DNA of 64,000 nt, taken from contig JBAWWY010000001.1 of the NCBI GenBank assembly GCA_037144355.1, positions 124,001 to 188,000 on the forward strand, in the 5' to 3' direction. How positions within the stretch are numbered: position 1 is the first letter of the stretch; each line of letters opens with the position of its first letter. The translations under genes were made by a program, and so were the position numbers. The notes below the pieces were generated by a model, which saw nothing but the letters and a program-made list of their open reading frames with translations, ran no database searches and had not been told where the DNA came from. Shown in pieces: positions 52,340 to 61,164 of this stretch. This DNA is from JBAWWY01 sp037144355 (GTDB lineage Bacteria > Bacillota > Clostridia > Peptostreptococcales > Anaerovoracaceae).

Positions 52340-52871
52340 CTAGTCTTTCACCTTCTTCAAATGCTTGAATATTCAAAGGGATGTACTTTGCTTTCTTATC
52401 AATGAAAACCTTGTTAAACACTTCAATAATACTTTTCTTTTTAACTATGCTTGTAGTAGCTATTACAGTGCCAAGTATTACCATATTGGTTATTTTGTCG
52501 CTTCCAAGTGACTGAGCTATATCATTAGCTGCAATTTTGTAAATTGTAATGTCGCGCCTTGTTGAATCTTCTTTTATTAAAGATGAATTTATGAATAATC
52601 TTCCTCCCGAAGCTAATATTGGCTCAAATTTAACAAGCGATGGATAATTGAAGGCGACAAGATCTGTAGCTGATGCTATAACCGGCGAACTAATTTCTTC
52701 ATTAGAAACAATAATACTGCAGTTAGCCGTACCACCTCTCATTTCAGGACCGTAAGCCGGAAGCCAGGTTACATGCTTTCCTTCAATCATTGCAGCATAA
52801 GCAATGATTTCTCCAATCAACATCACTCCCTGGCCGCCAAATCCGGCTATAATCATTTTGCTTGCGCTCAT
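52329..52871 (-). CDS. 2-Oxoacid:ferredoxin oxidoreductase gamma subunit (VorC/KorC-like)
   Basis: A 180-residue gamma domain of the ferredoxin-dependent 2-oxoacid oxidoreductase family: MIIAGFGGQGVMLIGEIIAYAA and WLPAYGPEMRGGTANCSIIVS are signatures. It is the last of four subunits in the order delta-alpha-beta-gamma. The complex converts a 2-oxoacid plus CoA to acyl-CoA, CO2 and reduced ferredoxin in the cytoplasm. Whether the substrate is 2-oxoisovalerate, 2-oxoglutarate or another acid is inferred from context only. Confidence 0.9.
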   Translation of the reverse strand: MSASKMIIAGFGGQGVMLIGEIIAYAAMIEGKHVTWLPAYGPEMRGGTANCSIIVSNEEISSPVIASATDLVAFNYPSLVKFEPILASGGRLFINSSLIKEDSTRRDITIYKIAANDIAQSLGSDKITNMVILGTVIATTSIVKKKSIIEVFNKVFIDKKAKYIPLNIQAFEEGERLARN

Positions 52872-53642
52872 CTATTTATCCTCCCTGCAGTTTGCCTGGC
52901 TAGTGCCAATGTTCTTGAAGTTCTGCAATGGAAAATATGGAATCATGTTTTCTCTCAACCATTTAACTGCGTCGACTGGAGATAATCCCCAATTTGTAGG
53001 ACAAGCTGACAAAATTTCTACAAATGTAAAGCCAAGACCCATTTTTTGAATCTCAATCGCTTTCTTAACAACTTTTTTTGCTTTAAAAATGTTTGCTGGA
53101 GAATCAACCGACACTCTTTCTACGAAAACAGCTCCATCTATAGTTGCAATTATCTCCGACATCCTCAGAGGGTTCCCTGACTCCGAAGCTTTCCGCCCAT
53201 CAACCGAGGTGGTTGTCTTTTGCCCAATTAAAGTGGTCGGTGCCATTTGACCGCCTGTCATGCCATAAATAGCATTGTTAATAAAAAATGTTGTGAATTT
53301 TTCTCCTCTGTGGGCCGCATGAATAATTTCCCCTGTTCCAATAGATGCCAGATCTCCATCGCCCTGGTATGTGAATACAATTGCATCTGGATGTACCCTT
53401 TTTATCCCCGTAGCCACAGCTGGACCTCTTCCATGGCTCGCTTCGCACATGTCCACATTCATGTAGCTATGGGCAAGTATGCTGCATCCGACTGGTGAGA
53501 TTCCAATGGTTTCTCCAGTCAGATTAAGCTCTTCCAATGACTCCATTATAATCCTGTGGCAAATTCCATGTGTACAGCCTGGGCAATAGCTGGTATCCAC
53601 CGAAGTCATTCCCTTAGTGTATTGAAAAACTGATTTCATCAC
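52872..53642 (-). CDS. 2-Oxoacid:ferredoxin oxidoreductase beta subunit (TPP-binding)
   Basis: The TPP-binding subunit, about 255 residues: SYCPGCTHGICHRI at the start, and the cofactor motif TYQGDGDLASIGTGEIIHAAHRG...FINNAIYGMTGGQ. The first codon is GTG sharing its G with the alpha stop; the ATG three bases on (53639) is the likelier start after GGAGGTGTA. It pairs with the alpha subunit for decarboxylation. Confidence 0.93.
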   Translation of the reverse strand: MMKSVFQYTKGMTSVDTSYCPGCTHGICHRIIMESLEELNLTGETIGISPVGCSILAHSYMNVDMCEASHGRGPAVATGIKRVHPDAIVFTYQGDGDLASIGTGEIIHAAHRGEKFTTFFINNAIYGMTGGQMAPTTLIGQKTTTSVDGRKASESGNPLRMSEIIATIDGAVFVERVSVDSPANIFKAKKVVKKAIEIQKMGLGFTFVEILSACPTNWGLSPVDAVKWLRENMIPYFPLQNFKNIGTSQANCREDK

Positions 53643-54700
53643 TACACCTCCAATATCTTTCTTGCAAAATCCACTACTTCTTTTGAAGAAATAACCATGC
53701 CACCAAAACGTCCAATAAAATGTACCGGAATCTTGCCGTTTACTCCGATTTTCACATCGTCGACCATTTGACCTTGGGAAAGCTCAACTGAGACTACTGC
53801 TTTGACATTGTCCTGTAATTTTCCCAACGCATCATATGGAAATGGCCATACCGTTATCGGTCTAATCAATCCAGCTCTAATTCCTAATTTTTCTAATTCT
53901 TCCATAGCTTCTTTGACAATTCTTGAAGTTGTTCCATATGCCACAAATACTATTTCTGCATCTTTGATATTTCTCTCTTCAAACATCAATTCCACATCTT
54001 CAATGATTTTGAATTTTTTCCCGAGATGATGATTCCATGCTTCCAGCTCTTCTGCTTCAAGATGCACTGATTTAATCACGTTATGGCTTCTTTTTCCGTG
54101 GGTTCCTGTCAACGCCCAAGGCTTCTGAATATGCTCCTGATTTGTTTCCTTAGGAAAAATAATTGGTTCCATCATTTGACCAATCATGCCATCCACAAGA
54201 ATCAAGACTGGATTTCTATACTTGTCTGAAATTTCAAATGCTTTTGATATAAGTTCAACTGATTCCTGTATTGAAGCTGGTGCGTATACGATTAGGTGAT
54301 AATCTCCATTTCCGCCCCCTCTTGTTGATTGGTAATAATCGGCTTGTCCAGGAAGTATTGTTCCGAGACCTGGCCCACCCCTTGAAACATTTACTATTAC
54401 GCAAGGAACTTCCACCGAGCATAAAAATGAAATACCTTCCTGCATCAAGGCTATTCCAGGTGAGGATGACGAAATCATTACCCTGCCCCCAGCGGCTCCG
54501 GCACCATACGCCATATTTATAGCCGCTATCTCACTTTCAGCTTGAACAAAACTTCCTCCAGCTTTTGGAAGTTCTCGCGACATATATTCTGGAATCTCAT
54601 TTTGCGGGGTGATTGGATAACCAAAATAATATCTACATCCGCTTTTTATTGCAGCTAGGGCAAATGCCTCGTTTCCTTTCATTAAAACCTTCTTCTCCAT
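53642..54700 (-). CDS. 2-Oxoacid:ferredoxin oxidoreductase alpha subunit (VorB-like)
   Basis: A 352-residue alpha subunit: MKGNEAFALAAIKSGCRYYFGYPITPQNEIPEYM and SPGIALMQEGISFL. NVSRGGPGLGTILPGQADYYQSTRGGGNGDY is typical of VorB and KorA proteins. The sequence resembles the subunit usually annotated as 3-methyl-2-oxobutanoate dehydrogenase VorB. ATG at 54700 follows AGAGGGG at eight bases; a GTG at 54709 overlaps the delta stop. Confidence 0.92.
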   Translation of the reverse strand: MEKKVLMKGNEAFALAAIKSGCRYYFGYPITPQNEIPEYMSRELPKAGGSFVQAESEIAAINMAYGAGAAGGRVMISSSSPGIALMQEGISFLCSVEVPCVIVNVSRGGPGLGTILPGQADYYQSTRGGGNGDYHLIVYAPASIQESVELISKAFEISDKYRNPVLILVDGMIGQMMEPIIFPKETNQEHIQKPWALTGTHGKRSHNVIKSVHLEAEELEAWNHHLGKKFKIIEDVELMFEERNIKDAEIVFVAYGTTSRIVKEAMEELEKLGIRAGLIRPITVWPFPYDALGKLQDNVKAVVSVELSQGQMVDDVKIGVNGKIPVHFIGRFGGMVISSKEVVDFARKILEV

Positions 54701-54705
54701 GGATC

Positions 54706-54939
54706 TCACCCCTCTTCCTTTTCGATCAAATTCACAGTAATTGCTCCATCAGGGCACATTACCCCGCAATTTCCGCAGGCAATGCACTTTGACTGGTCTG
54801 ATATATCAGAGGTATAATATCCCTTCAAATTTATTTTTTCCGTGTTTATGAATAGAATCCTGACTGGGCATACCGAAACGCAAAGCTCGCAGCCTTTACA
54901 TTTTTCCCTGTCTATAATAACCTGTCCATTTCTTGCCAT
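54706..54939 (-). CDS. 2-Oxoacid:ferredoxin oxidoreductase delta subunit (2x[4Fe-4S] ferredoxin)
   Basis: A 77-residue two-cluster ferredoxin with CKGCELCVSVCP and CIACGNCGVMCP. It carries electrons from the TPP centre to soluble ferredoxin. The ATG at 54939 lies seven bases after GGGAGG; the ATG at 54945 directly abuts that site. First gene of the four-subunit set. Confidence 0.92.
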   Translation of the reverse strand: MARNGQVIIDREKCKGCELCVSVCPVRILFINTEKINLKGYYTSDISDQSKCIACGNCGVMCPDGAITVNLIEKEEG

Positions 54940-54978
54940 TGTCATCCTCCCGTTTAATAAATTAGAACAATTTGCAAA

Positions 54979-55695
54979 TTATAAGTCGTGCCATTTCTCT
55001 CTCAAATATATATGCATAGGGAAAATATTTGGTAGTTTTCCCATCTCTGTTTCATTTCCATAATTATGTTCAAGAAGCTTTTCAGACACGCATGTGAATT
55101 CAACTTTTAAGCCCATTTTTTCAGCAATTTCCGTGCATATTTCATTTCCATAAATAATATCATCCCATGTGGTTTTCGTGAGCATATGGGTGTTGTTAAC
55201 CAAGCCGGAGATTTTCAATCCTATTTCTTTTTCAATTTCTTCGATATGATTCTTTATTCCTGAAAAACTGCTCGTCTCATCCCTATTTCGGTTAATAACA
55301 AACAACAATTCATATTCATTTTTTTCCGGAAGAAATCTTTTCAACTGGATTAAAATTTTTGCCCCGTGTTTATCCCCTCCGCAGTCGATAATTGTTGTTT
55401 TATTTCTATCCTCAATACATCCAAAAATTACTGGGCTTAGTGCTGGTAAATCAATGCCTATATCCATTCCAAAGTTATTGAATACCGGGGTTATGTTACT
55501 ATTTTTTAGAAAGTCGCTCTTTTCCCTTGTCCTAAAATAGGGACTTGCTATATCCAAATCCACTAGGCATATGTTTTTTTTAATACCAGCCAGATACAAG
55601 GCATAATTCATTGCAAATTCTGATTTGCCACTTCCATAATGTCCCACAATTATGGTAATTCTCTTCATAATATGTGTGTTTTTAATTTTATTCAT
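54979..55695 (-). CDS. P-loop ATP-binding protein (MinD/ParA-like), function unknown
   Basis: A 238-residue P-loop protein: the Walker A is IIVGHYGSGKSEFAMNYALYLA, the switch region VDLDIASPYFRTREKSDFL and the Walker B region TTIIDCGGDKHGAKIL. It resembles the SIMIBI class (MinD, CobQ, NifH-like maturases). Homologues occur beside 2-oxoacid:ferredoxin oxidoreductases in Clostridia, which hints at assembly or regulation of that complex, but this is inference. It overlaps the M20 gene by 8 bp and lies 39 bp before the delta subunit. Confidence 0.75.
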   Translation of the reverse strand: MNKIKNTHIMKRITIIVGHYGSGKSEFAMNYALYLAGIKKNICLVDLDIASPYFRTREKSDFLKNSNITPVFNNFGMDIGIDLPALSPVIFGCIEDRNKTTIIDCGGDKHGAKILIQLKRFLPEKNEYELLFVINRNRDETSSFSGIKNHIEEIEKEIGLKISGLVNNTHMLTKTTWDDIIYGNEICTEIAEKMGLKVEFTCVSEKLLEHNYGNETEMGKLPNIFPMHIYLREKWHDL

Positions 55696-56917
55696 TAATT
55701 TTTCCCATTAAAAAATCTAAGGCGATTGCCGCATAGATTTTTGCTGTGGTATACAATTCCTCAATATCGATATATTCATCAGCCTGATGTGGAAGTGTTC
55801 GTCCACCGGCCCCCGTAACTACAAAAGGTATGTTTTTCAGCACATTCAGATATGTTCCATCCGTAGCCCCAGGTACACCGTTAATCTTTGCTTTTTTGCC
55901 TTTTACAAGTTCATAGGCTCTCTTTGCAGACTTTACAATGGGATTATCTTCTTCTGTCTCTGTGCAAGGTCGTTCTTCAAGAACTTTCATCTGAACGCAG
56001 AATTTCTTGTCATTTTCTTTTATCTTCGAAAATATCATTTTAATTTCATTAATAATTTCCTCATGCTTCTGCCCTGGAACGGTTCTAATATCCAAAGTCA
56101 TATATGCTTCGCTTGGAACAATGTTGATCTGCTTCTCACCCTTTTTGGGAGACGATACAATGGTTGTCGTAATGCTTGGATATCCTAGGAATTTATGTTT
56201 GCCAAACCTGCGTTTTTCCTTATTCTCAAGTTTTTCCAGCATAAGTATAATCTTAGCCATCCTAGTATTGGGATTTATTCCAGAAAGAGGCATGCATCCA
56301 TGTGCTTGTTTACCGAACACTGTTATCTCAGCCCTCATGGCTCCCTTTTGCATTATACATAGTTGGTTTTCCTCAGGTTCACAGATGATAGCTCCATCAA
56401 TATTTTCCGCATGTCCATTATTAATAAAATGCTTGATTCCAAGCATCATTCCTTCTTCATCGCAGGGAATGCAAAGAACGATATTTCCCGGAAACTTGAT
56501 TCCAGAATCCTTGATAGCTTTGACAGCAAAGATTGCTGCCGCAAGATTTCCCTTTGTATCGCAAGCCCCTCGGCCATAAATCCTACCGGATGAAATTTCT
56601 CCTCCGAAGGGATCCTTGGTCCATTCATCCAGGTTGCCAGCGGTAACCACGTCGGTATGTCCTTCAAATAAAATAGTCTTCCCTTTGTGGCTTCCGTTAA
56701 GGATAGATATGACATTTGGTCGGTTTTCAACAACATTTTCTATTGTTGAATCAAATCCTTCCTTTATTAAAAAATTATAAATAAAGCCAGCAACCTTGCT
56801 TTCATTGAAGTCAATTTTGTTTTCTTCAAAGACGCTATTTATTCTAACAAGATTCTGGGCAAAACATATTAATTCCTCTTTATTTATTTTATTTACTACT
56901 CGTTCATATTCTTTCAT
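55688..56917 (-). CDS. M20 family metallopeptidase (ArgE/DapE/ACY1-like)
   Basis: A 409-residue zinc hydrolase of amide bonds. LFEGHTDVVTAGNLDEWTKDPF carries the first metal His/Asp, GRGACDTKGNLAAAI the bridging Asp, CDEEGMMLG the catalytic and metal Glu, and PGATDGTYL a late site. It resembles acetylornithine deacetylases and succinyl-diaminopimelate desuccinylases; without arg or dap neighbours the substrate is open. ATG at 56917 follows AAGGAG. It is packed 1 bp after panE. Confidence 0.87.
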   Translation of the reverse strand: MKEYERVVNKINKEELICFAQNLVRINSVFEENKIDFNESKVAGFIYNFLIKEGFDSTIENVVENRPNVISILNGSHKGKTILFEGHTDVVTAGNLDEWTKDPFGGEISSGRIYGRGACDTKGNLAAAIFAVKAIKDSGIKFPGNIVLCIPCDEEGMMLGIKHFINNGHAENIDGAIICEPEENQLCIMQKGAMRAEITVFGKQAHGCMPLSGINPNTRMAKIILMLEKLENKEKRRFGKHKFLGYPSITTTIVSSPKKGEKQINIVPSEAYMTLDIRTVPGQKHEEIINEIKMIFSKIKENDKKFCVQMKVLEERPCTETEEDNPIVKSAKRAYELVKGKKAKINGVPGATDGTYLNVLKNIPFVVTGAGGRTLPHQADEYIDIEELYTTAKIYAAIALDFLMGKINE

Positions 56918-56918
56918 A

Positions 56919-57857
56919 TTACGACTCCTTGAATTGCACAAGTTTCGTTAATATTTCGTTAACTTTAGTATCAATATTATATTTAACACCTTCTGCCACT
57001 ATAGCTCCATTTATTGCTTCGATTTCTGTCTTCCTTGAATTCAGTATGTCCTGTAGCATTGAAGATGTATTGTCCCTGGTGGACTTGCATACTTCCAAAG
57101 TATGTTCAACTGGATTAGTGTAGTTTAATTTTATTCCTTTTTTCAATGCCAGTTCCCATGCTTCAGATACGGCAAGGACCATCAATTCCCTGAGATGCTC
57201 GTTTGTGCCTATTTCACCATTTCTTACATTGCATATGCCTGAAATCGCATTTATCCCAACATTTACTAATAGCTTGTCCCAGATTGCACCTTCAATATTA
57301 GCTGATATTTCAGTGTCGATGCCAGAGTTTTGAAAAATTGTCCTGATTTCCTTTATATTGGAGGAATTTTTTTCGTTTAGTTCCCCGATTATTGTTTTTC
57401 CTACTCCAGCATGCAATACGTGTCCCTTGCCAAGTAATGTGGCTCCATGTGCGGTTGTTCCAGCAATAATATTTATTCCTTCAATCAAATCAGTTATTGC
57501 CTGGATATTCCCAAGACCATTTTGCAGTGTCAATACATTGATACCGGGATGGAATATTTCTACATTATCTATAATTGCACTTCTTGTATTAATTGATTTT
57601 ACAAAAATTATCACAAGATCAACTTTGCTTGCTTTCATTGCATCGTAAGAAGTTGACGCCGTTATTGAGCCTTTATATTCTTTTACAATTTGAACCCCTG
57701 TCTTGGAATCTTTTTCTTCAATAATCAATCCATCCGCGTTGATTGAGTCAACCAGTTCCTTGTCGCTGTCAAAAAAGAATACTTCATTGCCACTTGCGGA
57801 TAATTTACTTCCGAAAAGGCATCCCATTGCACCCGCCCCAATAATTGCAATTCTCAT
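56919..57857 (-). CDS. panE: 2-Dehydropantoate 2-reductase
   Basis: NADPH-dependent reduction of ketopantoate to pantoate. The 312-residue protein begins with the Rossmann motif MRIAIIGAGAMGCLFGSKLS. It has LTLQNGLGN, the catalytic Lys in IWDKLLVNVGINAISGI, and the C-terminal STRDNTSSMLQDILNSRKTEIEAINGAI. The ATG at 57857 follows AAAGGCG. It comes 21 bp after panB, so the two pantoate steps are linked. ApbA/PanE family paralogues with other substrates exist, but the context makes this PanE. Confidence 0.93.
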   Translation of the reverse strand: MRIAIIGAGAMGCLFGSKLSASGNEVFFFDSDKELVDSINADGLIIEEKDSKTGVQIVKEYKGSITASTSYDAMKASKVDLVIIFVKSINTRSAIIDNVEIFHPGINVLTLQNGLGNIQAITDLIEGINIIAGTTAHGATLLGKGHVLHAGVGKTIIGELNEKNSSNIKEIRTIFQNSGIDTEISANIEGAIWDKLLVNVGINAISGICNVRNGEIGTNEHLRELMVLAVSEAWELALKKGIKLNYTNPVEHTLEVCKSTRDNTSSMLQDILNSRKTEIEAINGAIVAEGVKYNIDTKVNEILTKLVQFKES

Positions 57858-57878
57858 ATTTTCGCCTTTCATCAACGC

Positions 57879-58712
57879 TTAATATAATTTTTTAATCTGT
57901 TCTTCCTCAAGTCCCCCGAAACCATGCTTTTCCTCTGGGAATTCTCCAGTCTGAACTTCTGATTTAAATTGTTCCAATGCTTTGACGATCTCGGTTGAAA
58001 GATTGATATATTGTTTTACGAATTTTGGTGTAAATCTTTCAAAAAGTCCCATCATATCGTGAAAAACCAGAACCTGTCCATCACAGTATCTTCCCGCTCC
58101 AATCCCTATGGTGGGTATTGAAAGTTTTTCAGTTACTATTTTGGCCAATTGCTCAGGCACGCACTCGAGAACAATTGAAAATGCTCCTGCTTTTTCCAGT
58201 GCAACAGCATCTTCCAAAATAGCTTTTGCCGCTTCTTCTCCCTTTCCTTGGACTTTGAATCCTCCAAGTTTGGATACGGTTTGTGGGGTTAGCCCAATAT
58301 GTCCCATGACTGGGATTCCGGCATCAACTATTGATTTAACAGTTTCTGCGACTTCCTTCCCACCTTCAAGTTTAACAGCGTCACATCTTCCTTCTTTCAT
58401 CATTCTAGTAGCATTTAATATTCCCTGTTCTTTTGATAAGTTGTATGATCCGAATGGCATATCTCCGATTACCATTGTATTTGGTGCTCCAAGAACAACA
58501 GGCTTTATGTGATGCAGCATTTGCTCCATCGTACAGGCGACTGTTGAATTATCTCCGAGAATGGTCATCATCAATGAATCTCCAATCAAGGCAACATCTA
58601 TTCCTGCTTTTTCTACAAGACATGCTGTTGGATAATCATAAGCTGTCGTCATGCTTATTTTCAAACCGCTGTCTTTCATTTCCTTCAGTTTTTGAGTTGT
58701 TATTTTAGCCAT
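57879..58712 (-). CDS. panB: 3-Methyl-2-oxobutanoate hydroxymethyltransferase
   Basis: Adds a hydroxymethyl from 5,10-methylene-THF to 2-oxoisovalerate to give ketopantoate. The 277-residue TIM-barrel shows KISMTTAYDYPTACLVEKAGIDVALIGDSL, VIGDMPFGSYN, GHIGLTPQTVSKLGGFKVQGK, LECVP and GIGAGRYCDGQVLVFHDMMG. GGAGG before the ATG at 58712. Both substrates are touched by neighbouring gene products: FolD (methylene-THF) and the 2-oxoacid oxidoreductase. No panC is present in the window. Confidence 0.97.
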   Translation of the reverse strand: MAKITTQKLKEMKDSGLKISMTTAYDYPTACLVEKAGIDVALIGDSLMMTILGDNSTVACTMEQMLHHIKPVVLGAPNTMVIGDMPFGSYNLSKEQGILNATRMMKEGRCDAVKLEGGKEVAETVKSIVDAGIPVMGHIGLTPQTVSKLGGFKVQGKGEEAAKAILEDAVALEKAGAFSIVLECVPEQLAKIVTEKLSIPTIGIGAGRYCDGQVLVFHDMMGLFERFTPKFVKQYINLSTEIVKALEQFKSEVQTGEFPEEKHGFGGLEEEQIKKLY

Positions 58713-58780
58713 GTTCAATTTCCTCCATTTTATATCCAAGTTATATCCCGATAATGCCTGTTATATTGAAAATCCAACTT

Positions 58781-59617
58781 CTATTTTGCTTTCTTATACG
58801 AATACCAATAGGCCATTCCAACTAAAATAGAACCTCCGACAATATTCCCCAAGGTAACTGGCAATAAATTGTTTAGGAAAAAACTCTTCCAGGTAAGGTC
58901 GCTTAATGCATCACTGGAAATTCCAAGCAGATTCGCAAATTTTTCATTTCCTTTAATTAGAAGTCCTGCTGGAATATAGTACATATTTGCCACGCTGTGT
59001 TCAAATCCAGAAGTAATAAACAGCCAGATTGGAAAGAAAATGGCAAATATCTTGCCTATCATGGAAGTTGATCCATATGACATCCATACAGCCAGGCAAA
59101 CCAGCCAGTTACACATTATTCCAAGATAAAACGCTTGCCCAAATCCCAAATGTACTTTGTAAACCGCTATTTTAAGTGTAACTGCTCCCAACATTCCTGC
59201 TCCGCTTCCAAATAAACCCGATTGGGACATCATATATGCAATAAATATTGAACCTGCAAAATTGGCCAGATATACTACACCCCAATTTTTAAGCATGGAA
59301 GCAATAGTTATTTTCTTATCTAAAACCGCATTAAGCATTGTAGTGTTTCCTGTAAACAGTTCGCCTCCAGCTAATACTACAAGCATAAGTCCAGTACCAA
59401 AGATAGAACCCGCAAGTGCTTTTCCAAGTCCATAGGTATTTGGATCTGCTAAAAGGTTGAATGCAGCCATATTGGATCCTTCAGCAGCGAATGCTATAAA
59501 TGCTCCAGCAAGAAATCCAAGAATTGCTAATTTTGAGATGCTTGATTTTGATTTATTTATTGCTGAATTTATTGAAAAATCAGTAATTTCAGCTGGTGTT
59601 AATGTCTTGTTATCCAT
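58781..59617 (-). CDS. Formate/nitrite transporter (FocA family)
   Basis: A 278-residue membrane channel with six hydrophobic segments. Typical motifs are LAGAFIAFA, GGELFTGNTTMLNAVL, GVVYLANFAGSIFIAYM and SGFEHSVANMYYIPAGL, which includes the pore His. Directly downstream of fhs, fchA and folD, it most likely moves formate in or out in step with the folate pathway. The ATG at 59617 has GGAGG 13 bases upstream; an in-frame TTG at 59653 is an alternative. Confidence 0.9.
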   Translation of the reverse strand: MDNKTLTPAEITDFSINSAINKSKSSISKLAILGFLAGAFIAFAAEGSNMAAFNLLADPNTYGLGKALAGSIFGTGLMLVVLAGGELFTGNTTMLNAVLDKKITIASMLKNWGVVYLANFAGSIFIAYMMSQSGLFGSGAGMLGAVTLKIAVYKVHLGFGQAFYLGIMCNWLVCLAVWMSYGSTSMIGKIFAIFFPIWLFITSGFEHSVANMYYIPAGLLIKGNEKFANLLGISSDALSDLTWKSFFLNNLLPVTLGNIVGGSILVGMAYWYSYKKAK

Positions 59618-59679
59618 ATGTCGTCTGAATCCTCCAAATTTACCATCTTCCAAGCAATTTCTGCTATGGAAGTTAAGAT

Positions 59680-60537
59680 TTATCTAAATTGAATATTTTG
59701 CATTTTCATTGCTTTCATAATATTCATAAACAGCATCATGGATGTCACAGTCCCGACACCTCCTGGGACTGGTGAAATTGCATTTGCCATAGGTTCAACT
59801 GATTTGAAATCAACATCTCCGCACATTCCATTTTCATTGAAATTAATTCCAACATCGATAATTGTGCTATTTTTATTGAAATACTCCGCATTGAAAAAAT
59901 CCGCTTTTCCTATTCCTGTTATGACAATATCACTATTCTGGGTAAAAAAAGTCAAGTCCTTCGTTTTTGAATGTCCTATGGAAATTGTGGCATTTTTTTC
60001 AAGAAGCATCATTGCCAGTGGTTTTCCAAGTACTAGGCTTCTATTTACTATTCCAATTTTCAAAGACGATAAATCATAATTGTAAAATTCCAAAATTTCT
60101 ATTACGGCAAGAGGCGTGCATGGCGCTAATGCATTTTGATCTCCAGAGAAGATTTTTTCCGCATTAATAGATGTCATGCTGTCAATATCCTTGATTGGGT
60201 TGATAGAATTTTTAACCTGCATTGTATCGATTGTGTCTGGCAATGGCCTAAAAACAAGGATTCCATGAACACTGTCATCCTGATTGAGATTGTTGATAAA
60301 CTTAATCAGGTTTACAGTATTAATATTATCGTCAACAATACTTTTAATTAATTCCACTCCTAATTCATTGCAATTTTTTTCAATTCTTGCTTCGTATGCA
60401 ATGTCGTCTTTCTTATTTCCAACTCTTACAATGGCGATTTTGGGTGCTATATTCTTTGATGCCCAGTATTCATTTTCCTTCTGAAACTTGATTTTCAAAG
60501 CTTCCACAACCGGTTTCCCGTATAATATTTGAGCCAT
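59680..60537 (-). CDS. folD: Methylene-THF dehydrogenase / methenyl-THF cyclohydrolase
   Basis: Interconverts 5,10-methylene-THF and 10-formyl-THF via methenyl-THF. The 285-residue protein has the substrate-site YEARIEKNCNELGVELI, the LPDTIDTMQVKNSINPIKDIDSM signature, VNRSLVLGKPLAMMLLEKNATISIGHSKTK and the C-terminal PVPGGVGTVTSMMLFMN. It is normally bifunctional, yet a cyclodeaminase/cyclohydrolase gene sits next to it. Confidence 0.96.
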   Translation of the reverse strand: MAQILYGKPVVEALKIKFQKENEYWASKNIAPKIAIVRVGNKKDDIAYEARIEKNCNELGVELIKSIVDDNINTVNLIKFINNLNQDDSVHGILVFRPLPDTIDTMQVKNSINPIKDIDSMTSINAEKIFSGDQNALAPCTPLAVIEILEFYNYDLSSLKIGIVNRSLVLGKPLAMMLLEKNATISIGHSKTKDLTFFTQNSDIVITGIGKADFFNAEYFNKNSTIIDVGINFNENGMCGDVDFKSVEPMANAISPVPGGVGTVTSMMLFMNIMKAMKMQNIQFR

Positions 60538-61157
60538 TACAAAGCCCCTTCCACATAGTTGTAGATTTCTTCAGAGATTTTCAAACCTGAATCCAATGCA
60601 CTATCAAGTCGTTTTATCATTTCTGTCTTAATAGAGCTGGCATTCATAATCTTGATATTTATCAATACATTAAGTTTTGCTCCAAGTAATGCAGCCTTGA
60701 ACATGGCAGCGGCAACTCCTGCGTCGCTGATTACAATTCTGCTGCCTATTCTTGACATTTCTTTTGCAACCTCAAGCGCTTCAACCGTCTTTTCTGCAAT
60801 TTCCAGAGGAACCAGCGCAGCATCGATTAAAGCTTTTTGCATTACAATATCTTTTATTCTTGCTTCTTCTTCAGTATTTTTTGGCATTGAATATGCCTTT
60901 GACAATGGTAGAAAGGCTTCCGCATCCTTAATTACCAGGTTTTGGAAATCTTTTTCCAGCAACAGACACTTGTCCATCAATTCAATAACTGCATTCTCCA
61001 CATCTGCATATTTCTTTTTACCAATAGTCAGGTTGCCTACCATCATTGTAAGAGCAACTCCCAGACAGCCAGCGAAAGCACTAGCTCCACCTCCGCCAGG
61101 AACTGGATCCTTAGAAGCCAATTTGTCTAAAAAAACAATACATCCCTCATTTATCAT
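60537..61157 (-). CDS. fchA: Cyclodeaminase/cyclohydrolase family protein (methenyl-THF cyclohydrolase FchA-like)
   Basis: A 206-residue helical protein of the FTCD C-terminal family; clostridial FchA hydrolyses methenyl-THF to formyl-THF. The folate-binding start FLDKLASKDPVPGGGGASAFAG is intact, as is the helix AEKTVEALEVAKEMSRIGSRIVISDAGVAAAMFKAA. ATG at 61157 after AGGTGG. It lies between fhs and folD, so it belongs to the same one-carbon path. Confidence 0.9.
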   Translation of the reverse strand: MINEGCIVFLDKLASKDPVPGGGGASAFAGCLGVALTMMVGNLTIGKKKYADVENAVIELMDKCLLLEKDFQNLVIKDAEAFLPLSKAYSMPKNTEEEARIKDIVMQKALIDAALVPLEIAEKTVEALEVAKEMSRIGSRIVISDAGVAAAMFKAALLGAKLNVLINIKIMNASSIKTEMIKRLDSALDSGLKISEEIYNYVEGAL

Positions 61158-61164
61158 AATCCAC

